A stretch of 18,001 nucleotides of DNA, taken from the NCBI GenBank assembly GCA_019119745.1, contig DWWI01000243.1, positions 1 to 18,001 of the forward strand, given 5' to 3'. Position numbers and translations under genes: made by a program. This DNA is from Candidatus Mediterraneibacter gallistercoris. Its GTDB lineage: Bacteria; Bacillota_A; Clostridia; Lachnospirales; Lachnospiraceae. The notes beneath the pieces were generated by a model. That model did not search any database. It was not told the DNA's origin and was given only the letters and a program-made list of their open reading frames with translations. This document shows positions 1-6,108 of the stretch, piece after piece (position 1 is the stretch's first letter; each line of letters opens with the position of its first letter).

Positions 1-122
1 GACTTATAAAAGAGTCCCCGCTTGCTTCTTAGCGTATCTCAACAAAATCAACCCTGTTTCAAATGGCTATTTTTCAATAGCTTATTTAAGTGCGCCATTT
101 TTCGGCTGTTCTCTACTTTCTT
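1..122. other. Left-edge non-coding stretch downstream of the ABC permease
   Basis: No gene of normal length is visible here. The stretch follows the permease stop codon on the minus strand. It holds a short hairpin-forming repeat, GCTATT-TTTC-AATAGC, at about 65-80. In the minus-strand frame that begins at the overlapping GTG (126), translation is broken by several stops (TAA, TAG, TAA). The second permease gene expected in this type of operon is therefore not intact in the visible sequence. The sequence may belong to a mobile-element end or to decayed DNA, but I do not recognise it. Confidence 0.4.
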
Positions 123-126
123 TCAC
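82..126 (-). other. Possible 14-codon ORF overlapping the permease stop
   Basis: A GTG codon (126-124) overlaps the permease stop TGA (125-123). It lies 6-7 bases after an AGGAGG that forms the last permease codons, an ideal coupled translation start. The reading frame runs only 14 codons (beginning MKESREQPKN) before TAA. It may be the start site of a former downstream gene whose body was replaced, or just chance. The peptide does not resemble a membrane permease N-terminus, so it is not evidence that the second permease started here. Confidence 0.2.
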
Positions 127-845
127 ACTAATAACCTCCTGACTTTTAAGTAAATAATCTCTGCGGCACATGCAGCGGCAGTTTCGCACACGGCTGCAAT
201 ACAGTAATAGAGCACCCGCGCTGTCTCCATGCCCAGCAATATCTGAAACGGCAGGACGTATGGAAACAAAGAGACGATAAAATTATTCTCAGGGAGTATG
301 GTAGCCATAAAGATACATAAAATTCCGATTCCGAGTGCGGTCCACATATTCCGGCATGCTGATGCGGTCACGAGTGCGATCGCGGCTGACGGAAGTGTGA
401 GGAGCAGTGTAAATCCGAGAGTCTGCAGTATTGCCATGAGTTCTTCTTTTCCGGCGTCCAGCCAGTGCCATCCGCAGAAACACAGAGAGGCGGTCTCGAA
501 GAGAATTATCATGAGGAAAAACGGCAGGAGTATCCCGCATTTCCCGATAAAAAGCCCTGACTCCCGGACAGGGAGCGACTGCATCTTCTGAAGCGCATTA
601 TCCGCATATTCGATGTGGTACAGGATGCAGGCTCCGGCTGTGATGAGCAGGAGATTCAGCATAGAAATCATCTGCAGATTGGCGCCTGCGAGGACTGAGG
701 CGGGCGAGCCTGCCATAGTGGTAAAAGTATCCGGACGCGCGGCCGTATTGATGACCGGAAGTGCCGCTGCTATGATACCGCCTGCGAAAAATGCAGCCGT
801 CAGGCCGGTCCGTCTGATTTTCTTACATTCTAATCGTAAACTCAT
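123..845 (-). CDS. Lantibiotic-protection-type ABC transporter permease (LanE/LanG, CprB-like)
   Basis: A 240-residue integral membrane protein with about six hydrophobic helices (around residues 15-35, 57-76, 102-125, 138-160, 168-184 and 192-235). This is the size and layout of the ABC-2 permeases that pair with LanF/BcrA-type ATPases. Known members export or expel lantibiotics and other cationic peptides from the membrane. The start codon overlaps the ATPase stop by four bases (ATGA), so the two are translationally coupled and form one operon. The sequence is diverged, and assignment rests mainly on hydrophobicity plus context. LanFEG and C. difficile CprABC systems have two different permeases, but only this one is visible. 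The operon may continue beyond the left edge, be truncated, or work with a homodimer. Confidence 0.75.
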   Translation of the reverse strand: MSLRLECKKIRRTGLTAAFFAGGIIAAALPVINTAARPDTFTTMAGSPASVLAGANLQMISMLNLLLITAGACILYHIEYADNALQKMQSLPVRESGLFIGKCGILLPFFLMIILFETASLCFCGWHWLDAGKEELMAILQTLGFTLLLTLPSAAIALVTASACRNMWTALGIGILCIFMATILPENNFIVSLFPYVLPFQILLGMETARVLYYCIAAVCETAAACAAEIIYLKVRRLLV

Positions 846-1597
846 TTCACACCACCCCGTCTTATATTGTCTTCCTCGATCAGGGCGAGGAACATATCTT
901 CCAGATTATCATCGGGATACCCCTCAAAAGCTGCTTTTTCTTTCAGTTCTTCCAGCGTTCCCTCAAAGAGCAGATGTCCATGGTTTAATACGCCGATGTG
1001 GTCTGCCATCAGTTCGATTTCTGAGAGAAGATGGGAGGAGACGAATACTGTGCAGTCAAATTTGTCCGGCAGGGAGCGGATCAGTGTGCGGATCTCGTGG
1101 ATGCCCACCGGATCGAGTCCGTTTGTAGGTTCATCGAGGATCAGGATAGGAGGTCTGCCGAGAAGGGCTCCTGCAAGTCCGAGACGCTGCTTCATGCCAA
1201 GGGAATATTTGCGGGCAAGGCGTTTCTTATAAAGGGTGAGATCTACAAGCTCCAGTGCGTCGTCTACAGCGGACTTCGGCAGCTTTAAGATCCGGCGGAT
1301 AATGTCCAGATTCTCCTCGCCGGTAAGGTTTCCGTAGAAAGCGGGTGCCTCGATAAAGGAGCCGATTTCCCTCAGGATTTTTACACGGTTGTGGGGATAG
1401 CTCATTTTATCGATGACAAATGCACCGCTGCTCGGGCGGGTGAGCCCGAGGAACATTTTCATAGTCGTTGACTTACCTGCGCCGTTCGGCCCGACGAAGC
1501 CGTACACAGATCCTTTCGGAACGTGCAGGTTCAGATTCGATACGGCGGTAAAGTCACCGTAGGATTTGGTCAGGTTCCTTGTCTGGATTATATTCAT
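842..1597 (-). CDS. Lantibiotic-protection-type ABC transporter ATP-binding protein (LanF/BcrA/CprA-like)
   Basis: A 251-residue ABC ATPase. Visible motifs: Walker A GPNGAGKST (36-44), signature YSLGMKQRL (131-139), Walker B ILILDEP (151-157, catalytic E156), D-loop GLDP and H-loop SSHL (H189). At the Q-loop position it has FIEAPAFY, with Glu83 in place of Gln. This 'E-loop' is characteristic of lantibiotic immunity ATPases such as NisF, SpaF and NukF, and supports peptide-antibiotic defence rather than generic export. An upstream in-frame ATG at 1708 would add 37 unlike residues. The chosen ATG at 1597 has AAGGAG nine bases upstream and starts exactly at the domain (MNIIQTRNLTKSYG). It is first in the minus-strand operon, followed with a four-base overlap by the permease, and diverges from a two-component system that probably controls it. 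Confidence 0.9.
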   Translation of the reverse strand: MNIIQTRNLTKSYGDFTAVSNLNLHVPKGSVYGFVGPNGAGKSTTMKMFLGLTRPSSGAFVIDKMSYPHNRVKILREIGSFIEAPAFYGNLTGEENLDIIRRILKLPKSAVDDALELVDLTLYKKRLARKYSLGMKQRLGLAGALLGRPPILILDEPTNGLDPVGIHEIRTLIRSLPDKFDCTVFVSSHLLSEIELMADHIGVLNHGHLLFEGTLEELKEKAAFEGYPDDNLEDMFLALIEEDNIRRGGVK

Positions 1598-1740
1598 ATT
1601 ACACATCTCCTTTTTGCGGCAGCGCAGCTTTGTTAATAGGGCGGCTGGACTGTCGTCATTTCCTTTATTCATTTGGCGGCGGGTTCCCCGTCGCTGTATC
1701 TTTATCATATATGGAGAACCTTACGCCAATCTTCTCCCTG

Positions 1741-1760
1741 CCTTACATTTACCTTACATT
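1741..1760. promoter_or_regulatory. Tandem direct repeat, candidate response-regulator site
   Basis: In the 304-bp spacer between the divergent ABC operon and the two-component genes, the plus strand shows CTTACATT at 1742-1749 and again at 1753-1760, an exact 11-bp period. Read on minus this is TGTAAG-N5-TGTAAG, the geometry bound by OmpR/PhoB-family regulators (WalR-type boxes have the same spacing). A further CCTTAC lies at 1719-1724. A possible minus-strand -10 (TATGAT, 1704-1709) lies about 32 bases downstream, toward the ABC genes, so the repeat is placed as an activator site for the ABC operon. The regulator encoded next door is the obvious candidate ligand. The rest of the spacer shows nothing clear; TACAAT at 1797-1802 is a weak -10 candidate for the regulator operon. 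Confidence 0.5.
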
Positions 1761-1901
1761 TTCCGCGCAGAATACAAAATGCAGGACCGCTGTGCTACAA
1801 TATCTCTGGCGGCGGATATGTGCTGCAGCCTGAAAGTGGCAAAGCTCTGAATGGGGAATGGTGACACAGAGATGCTTTGTCGGAAAGGGAGGGGAATGTC
1901 T

Positions 1902-2603
1902 ATGTTATCAGATTATATAAAGAGAAAACGGATCCTGCTGGTGGATGATGAGCCGGATCTGCTGGATATGGTTGTAAGTATATTGCGAGAAGACGGATAT
2001 GAGAATATCCGGACCGCGCAGAGTGTGGCAGAAGCGCTGAAAACGGCGGATGAATTTGAGCCTGAGCTGGCCGTTCTCGATGTAATGCTCCCGGATGGCG
2101 ATGGCTTCGGACTGATGGAAAAGCTGAAAGAAAAAGGGGATTATCCGATGCTTTTCCTGACAGCCCGGGGTGAGGATGAAGACAAGTTCCGGGGGTTCGG
2201 GCTTGGGGCGGACGACTACATGGTAAAACCGTTTCTCCCCAAAGAACTGCTTTTCCGTATTGCTGCGATTCTCCGGAGGAGTTATAAAGAGGAAAATCCG
2301 CTTGTGAAACTGAGCGGCTGTGAGATCGATCTGGAACGGGCGGAAGTGATAAAGGGCGGAGAGCATATCCCGCTGACAGCAAAGGAATTTGCTCTCCTGT
2401 CTGCTTTGTATCGCAATGCAGGGAGGATCGTGACCATTGACGCCCTCTGTGAAGCGGCGTGGGGCGACAATCCTTACGGGTATGAGAATTCTCTCATGGC
2501 CCATATCCGGCGTATCCGGGAGAAGATTGAGGAAAATCCGTCAAAGCCGGTTTCGCTGGTAACGGTAAAAGGGCTGGGCTATAAACTGATCGTAGAGCGA
2601 TAA
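1902..2603 (+). CDS. OmpR/PhoB-family response regulator (CprR/VanR-like)
   Basis: A 233-residue two-domain regulator. The receiver domain (about 8-125) shows the acidic pocket DDE (15-17), the phospho-acceptor Asp60 in AVLDVMLPDG, Thr87 in FLTARG and the conserved Lys109 in YMVKPF. The C-terminal winged helix (about 135-233) ends with the typical GYKL motif. An ORF extends upstream to an ATG at 1851, and another ATG lies at 1896. I chose 1902 because the AAGGGAGGGG ribosome-binding site is spaced properly for it and too close to 1896. It is followed after 47 bp by its sensor kinase and diverges from the lantibiotic-type ABC operon. This is the arrangement of peptide-sensing systems, so it probably activates that operon when the kinase detects cell-envelope peptides (inference). 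Confidence 0.9.
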   Translation: MLSDYIKRKRILLVDDEPDLLDMVVSILREDGYENIRTAQSVAEALKTADEFEPELAVLDVMLPDGDGFGLMEKLKEKGDYPMLFLTARGEDEDKFRGFGLGADDYMVKPFLPKELLFRIAAILRRSYKEENPLVKLSGCEIDLERAEVIKGGEHIPLTAKEFALLSALYRNAGRIVTIDALCEAAWGDNPYGYENSLMAHIRRIREKIEENPSKPVSLVTVKGLGYKLIVER

Positions 2604-2650
2604 CCCGGGATTGACCACAAGGACTGAACAGAGAAAGGAAATGACAGACT

Positions 2651-4144
2651 ATGAAAAGTATACCGAAACTGATCCGGAGATTTGTCCTGATCCTGCTTCT
2701 GAGTATTTTTCTCTTTCTGGCGCTTAATGTCGGTTTTCTGATCTTTTATACGGTCGGGCATTCTACGAACAGGGGACCGTGGACGACTGCGCAGGAGACG
2801 GCGGACTCTATGGAAGAGACAGAGACGGGATATGTTATGCCCGAAGAGATGCAGACAGAGCTGGAAAGCGAAAATATCTGGGCCGTCTATATAGATAACA
2901 GCACGTTAAAGGCGCTGTGGCATTCGGATTATCTGCCGGACACGGTGCCGCTCGTCTATACGGCTTCGGAAATTGCGTCGATTACCCGGGGATATATTGA
3001 TGATTGTCCCATATTTACCGGGGCGGGAGAAGACGGACTGATGATCCTCGGGTATCCGCAAAAGAGTTTCTGGAAACACATGTACCCGAGCTGGGATTAC
3101 CAGATGATCGAGAGCGCGCCAAAGACTGTGCTTACGGTTCTTGCGGCAAATATCGTGCTCGTACTTCTGATCTATATCGGGGCAAACACCGGGCTGCTGC
3201 GCTCGGTGCGCCCGATCGTGGAGGGCATCCAAAAACTGCCGGAAGGAGAACCGGTCAGTTTAAAAGAAAAAGGCACACTCTCGGAGCTGGCATTTCATCT
3301 GAATAAAACTTCAGAAATGCTGCAGTCGCAGAAATATCAGCTCAGGAGGAAAGACGCCGCCCGCGCCAACTGGATCGCCGGCGTATCCCACGATATCCGC
3401 ACGCCCCTATCTATGGTCATGGGATATGCGGCGCAGCTCGGGGATTCCGAATATCTGCGGAAAGAGGATAGAAAGAAAGCGTCTGCCATTGTCCGCCAGA
3501 GCCGCAGGATCAAGAATCTCATCAATGACCTGAATCTGGCGTCTAAGATGGAGTACAATATGCAGCCTGTTGTCAGGGAAGAGATCAATGCAGTCGCTCT
3601 TGTCCGGCAGGCAGCGGTAGATTTTATAAACATGGATGTGGACGGAAGATATCCCATTGAATGGGAGACTGACGAGAAACTTATGGTCTGTCCGATCTGT
3701 GCGGATAAAGAACTTATAAAGCGGGCGGTCTCGAACCTGATCCAGAACAGTATGAACCATAATGAAGACGGATGCACGGTTTATATATCGGTGTCTGTCT
3801 CACAGCCAGGATGCTCGGCAGAGAAAGCTGCGGAAGGAGAGCGGGGGAAAGGAAAAATGCCACGGACAGAGAAAGCTGCGGAAAGAATAAATGGATATTG
3901 CGTGATCTCTGTTGAGGATGACGGGACGGGCGCTTCCGATGAAGAAATCGAAAAGCTGAATCATGCGCCTCACTACATGGTGTGCGATACAAATACAAGG
4001 GAGCAGCGACACGGTCTGGGTCTGCTGATCGTAAAGCAGATTGCGGAATCCCATGGAGGAAGAGTGGAGATCGGAAGAAGCAAATATGGAGGATTTGGAG
4101 TGGAAATTATGCTGCCGCTTGCTATAGAGAATAGAAAAGAGTAA
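2651..4144 (+). CDS. Membrane sensor histidine kinase (CprK/VanS-like)
   Basis: A 497-residue kinase. TM1 spans about 11-34, an extracytoplasmic sensor segment about 36-156, and TM2 about 158-180, followed by a short linker. The H-box GVSHDIRTPLS carries the phospho-acceptor His247. The ATPase domain shows the N-box NLIQNSMNHN (362-371), G1 VEDDGTGAS (421-429) and G2 HGLGLLIVKQI (454-464). The external segment of about 120 residues is larger than the tiny loops of BceS-type kinases, so it may bind ligand itself. Between the N-box and G1 there is a charged insert (about 384-414) containing an in-frame 17-bp duplication. The ribosome-binding site is GAAAGGAA ahead of ATG 2651. It lies in an operon with the upstream response regulator, and a strong terminator follows the stop. 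Confidence 0.9.
   Translation: MKSIPKLIRRFVLILLLSIFLFLALNVGFLIFYTVGHSTNRGPWTTAQETADSMEETETGYVMPEEMQTELESENIWAVYIDNSTLKALWHSDYLPDTVPLVYTASEIASITRGYIDDCPIFTGAGEDGLMILGYPQKSFWKHMYPSWDYQMIESAPKTVLTVLAANIVLVLLIYIGANTGLLRSVRPIVEGIQKLPEGEPVSLKEKGTLSELAFHLNKTSEMLQSQKYQLRRKDAARANWIAGVSHDIRTPLSMVMGYAAQLGDSEYLRKEDRKKASAIVRQSRRIKNLINDLNLASKMEYNMQPVVREEINAVALVRQAAVDFINMDVDGRYPIEWETDEKLMVCPICADKELIKRAVSNLIQNSMNHNEDGCTVYISVSVSQPGCSAEKAAEGERGKGKMPRTEKAAERINGYCVISVEDDGTGASDEEIEKLNHAPHYMVCDTNTREQRHGLGLLIVKQIAESHGGRVEIGRSKYGGFGVEIMLPLAIENRKE
3819..3883 (+). repeat. 17-bp in-frame direct repeat inside the histidine kinase
   Basis: The 17-mer CAGAGAAAGCTGCGGAA occurs at 3819-3835 and 3867-3883. The copies are 48 bp apart (16 codons), so both encode the same residues (EKAAE). 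They lie in a hydrophilic loop of the kinase ATPase domain, between the N-box and the G1 box. Confidence 0.85.
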
Positions 4145-4164
4145 GAGGACTTGTTTATAGACTG

Positions 4165-4198
4165 ACAGACCGGGGATCGACAATACCCGGTCTGTTTT
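4165..4198 (+). terminator. Rho-independent terminator after the histidine kinase
   Basis: A perfect 10-bp stem ACAGACCGGG / CCCGGTCTGT (4165-4174 with 4186-4195), an 11-base loop, and a TTTT run. It ends the two-component operon 21 bp after the stop. Reading from the other side it may also serve the convergent XRE gene. Confidence 0.85.
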
Positions 4199-4250
4199 CG
4201 ACATAGAAGAGCGTCTGTATTGTAATAGAAGCGCACGATGATCCAGAAGA

Positions 4251-4844
4251 TTAATCAGGTACAGGCCCAATCCCTGTAATGCCGGCTGCGAAAAACAGCC
4301 CCAAAAAGATGATCAGAATTAACAGCATCACGAAGGCGAATACGAAAGTCTGCCCGCTGGATCTCCCTGTTATCTTGCGCCATATCCCGCATCCCAGAAG
4401 AACAATAAAGCCACATAGGCAGAGCAGAGGAAAAACCACACCAATAATAGTAAAAATAATCGTATCCGTCTGCCACTGCATAGTGTCGAAGTATAAAATA
4501 ATGATTAAGGTAATAGCCGTGACAGCTAAAATTTTAAATGCATTTCTACGCTCCTTCTTCTGTTGCATCCTTGCAAGGTGTAGAGCATCAGTAACAACTT
4601 CGGCAGCTTCTTCGTTTGTAAATTCGCGCTTAACACTCTTTTCTGATTTCATAAGTTCAAGGACGCTGATGTCTAAAGCGTCTGCCAGTGATTCAATCGT
4701 ATTTATATCTGGAAATCCTATCCCTCTTTCCCAGCGGCTGACAGCTTTGTCGGTAACCTGAAGTTTTTTTGCCAGATCCGCCTGCGTCATATTTTTTTCT
4801 TTTCGACAAGAGGCTATAAAAGCCCCGAGTTTTTGTGCGTCCAT
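4251..4844 (-). CDS. XRE-family transcriptional regulator with C-terminal membrane helices
   Basis: A 197-residue protein with an N-terminal helix-turn-helix of the XRE/Cro type (about 6-62; TQADLAKKLQVTDKAVSRWE contains the recognition helix) followed by a charged linker. The C-terminal half has three hydrophobic helices (about 103-119, 128-152 and 166-189). Such membrane-tethered HTH proteins are common in Firmicutes, and most have no assigned targets. The AGGAGGTG ribosome-binding site is seven bases from the ATG. It is transcribed convergently with the kinase gene and divergently from the AEC carrier. The most natural inference is autoregulation or control of the neighbour. The upstream spacer contains an inverted repeat TATCG-N6-CGATA (4898-4913) that could be an operator. 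Confidence 0.85.
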   Translation of the reverse strand: MDAQKLGAFIASCRKEKNMTQADLAKKLQVTDKAVSRWERGIGFPDINTIESLADALDISVLELMKSEKSVKREFTNEEAAEVVTDALHLARMQQKKERRNAFKILAVTAITLIIILYFDTMQWQTDTIIFTIIGVVFPLLCLCGFIVLLGCGIWRKITGRSSGQTFVFAFVMLLILIIFLGLFFAAGITGIGPVPD

Positions 4845-4932
4845 AATTCACCTCCTGTCGGTAAAGTAACATGATTTCATAAATTTTACAATCGACGTAT
4901 CGTTTACCCGATAATCCGGACAATCCAGTCAC

Positions 4933-4961
4933 TTGACACAGAAACAAAAAAGGAACAGAAT
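4933..4961 (+). promoter_or_regulatory. Candidate sigma-A promoter for the AEC carrier
   Basis: A perfect -35 TTGACA (4933-4938), a 17-bp spacer, and a -10-like CAGAAT (4956-4961, four of six matches). It would give a leader of about 45 nt before the carrier start at 5013. Confidence 0.5.
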
Positions 4962-5012
4962 AAAGAACAGAATTTCTACGTTTAAAGTTTTAGATAAAAG
5001 GAGTCTTATACT

Positions 5013-5957
5013 ATGGACAATCTGATCTTCAGCCTGAATGCCACTGTTCCCATTTTCCTTCTGATGATACTGGGATTTATCTTAAATAAACTCGGCCTGA
5101 TCGACGATGTATTTGCATCAAAAATGAATAAATTCGTATTCCTCGTTCCGCTGCCGGTCCTGCTGTTTGAGGATCTCTCGACAGTGGATTTCTCTCAGGT
5201 ATGGAACCTGAAATTCGTTCTGTTCTGTTTTGCCGTTACACTGATATCTATTATTATTGCGGCGCTGGTGTCCTTCTTATGGAGGGACAAGAGCATACAG
5301 GGAGAATTTATTCAGGCGTCGTACCGGAGCAGCGCGGCGCTTCTGGGGATTGCATTTATCCAGAATATATACGGGGATGCGGGGATGGCCCCGCTTATGA
5401 TCATCGGAAGCGTGCCGCTGTATAATGTCATGGCGGTTGTTGTACTCTCATTCTTTAAGCCGGAGAGAAAGAAGCTGGACAAGGAAGTGTGGATGACAAC
5501 GCTCAAAGGAATCATTACAAATCCGATCATTCTCGGTATCGTGGCGGGGCTTGTCTGGTCAGCCCTCAAGCTGCCTATGCCGTCCATTCTGGAGAAGACG
5601 GTATCGGATATCGGGGCGACGGCTACGCCCCTCGGGCTGATGGCGATGGGCGCAAGCTTCGACCTGAAGAAGGCCTTCGGAAAAGTAAAGCCGGCAGCGA
5701 CAGCATCTGTTATGAAGCTGGTGCTGTTTGCCGCTTTGTTCCTGCCGCTGGCCGTGTGGATGGGGTTCCGCAGGGAAGAACTGGTGGCAATCCTAGTCAT
5801 GCTCAGCTCGGCGACGACAGTAAGCTGCTATGTAATGGCACGCAATATGGGACATGAAGGCGTGCTGACTTCCAGTGTGGTCATGCTGACGACACTGTTC
5901 AGCGCCTTTACACTGACGGGATGGCTGTACATACTGCGGAGTCTGGGAATGGTGTAA
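5013..5957 (+). CDS. AEC-family (auxin efflux carrier-like) transporter
   Basis: A 314-residue membrane protein, the usual length for bacterial AEC carriers. It has around ten hydrophobic helices arranged as two halves (about 7-28, 40-52, 66-89, 105-117, 124-147 and 167-187, then 203-215, 230-250, 257-273 and 285-310). Typical features are the start with VPIFLLMILGFILNKLG, the polar FVFLVPLPVLLF segment and the GLMAMGASF motif near 207-216. Bacterial members export or import organic anions such as malate or malonate, but the substrate cannot be read from sequence. AAAGGAG precedes the ATG by nine bases. It is monocistronic as far as can be seen, divergent from the XRE regulator, which could control it. 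No clear terminator follows. Confidence 0.88.
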   Translation: MDNLIFSLNATVPIFLLMILGFILNKLGLIDDVFASKMNKFVFLVPLPVLLFEDLSTVDFSQVWNLKFVLFCFAVTLISIIIAALVSFLWRDKSIQGEFIQASYRSSAALLGIAFIQNIYGDAGMAPLMIIGSVPLYNVMAVVVLSFFKPERKKLDKEVWMTTLKGIITNPIILGIVAGLVWSALKLPMPSILEKTVSDIGATATPLGLMAMGASFDLKKAFGKVKPAATASVMKLVLFAALFLPLAVWMGFRREELVAILVMLSSATTVSCYVMARNMGHEGVLTSSVVMLTTLFSAFTLTGWLYILRSLGMV

Positions 5958-6006
5958 AATCTTCCTTTTTTCCTGTAGTTTCCAGTGCTTTTTCAGCCTC
6001 CGCATG

Positions 6007-6036
6007 TTGACAATTTTCTGTTCGGATTAGTATACT
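6007..6036 (+). promoter_or_regulatory. Sigma-A promoter for the surface protein
   Basis: TTGACA (6007-6012), an 18-bp spacer, and TATACT (6031-6036). The predicted transcript starts near 6043. A perfect 10-bp palindrome CCGGCGCCGG lies downstream at 6061-6070, inside the leader, and could be an operator or a small hairpin. The translation start is at 6109. Confidence 0.7.
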
Positions 6037-6108
6037 CTTGCCGTGAAATTATTCAACAGACCGGCGCCGGAGAATGATTTCAAAATATGATAAAAACAGG
6101 AGAATATT

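Noticed and set aside
1..122. Named insertion sequence at the left edge
   Set aside because: The stops and short hairpin hint at non-native DNA, but there is no transposase coding or terminal repeat to name an element.
1598..1708. Longer ATPase start at the ATG at 1708
   Set aside because: The extra 37 residues are unlike ABC ATPases, and the ribosome-binding site fits the ATG at 1597.
4863..4891. TTGTAA-N17-TACTTT as the promoter of the XRE gene
   Set aside because: The transcript would begin on the ribosome-binding site itself, leaving no usable leader; matches to consensus are also weak.
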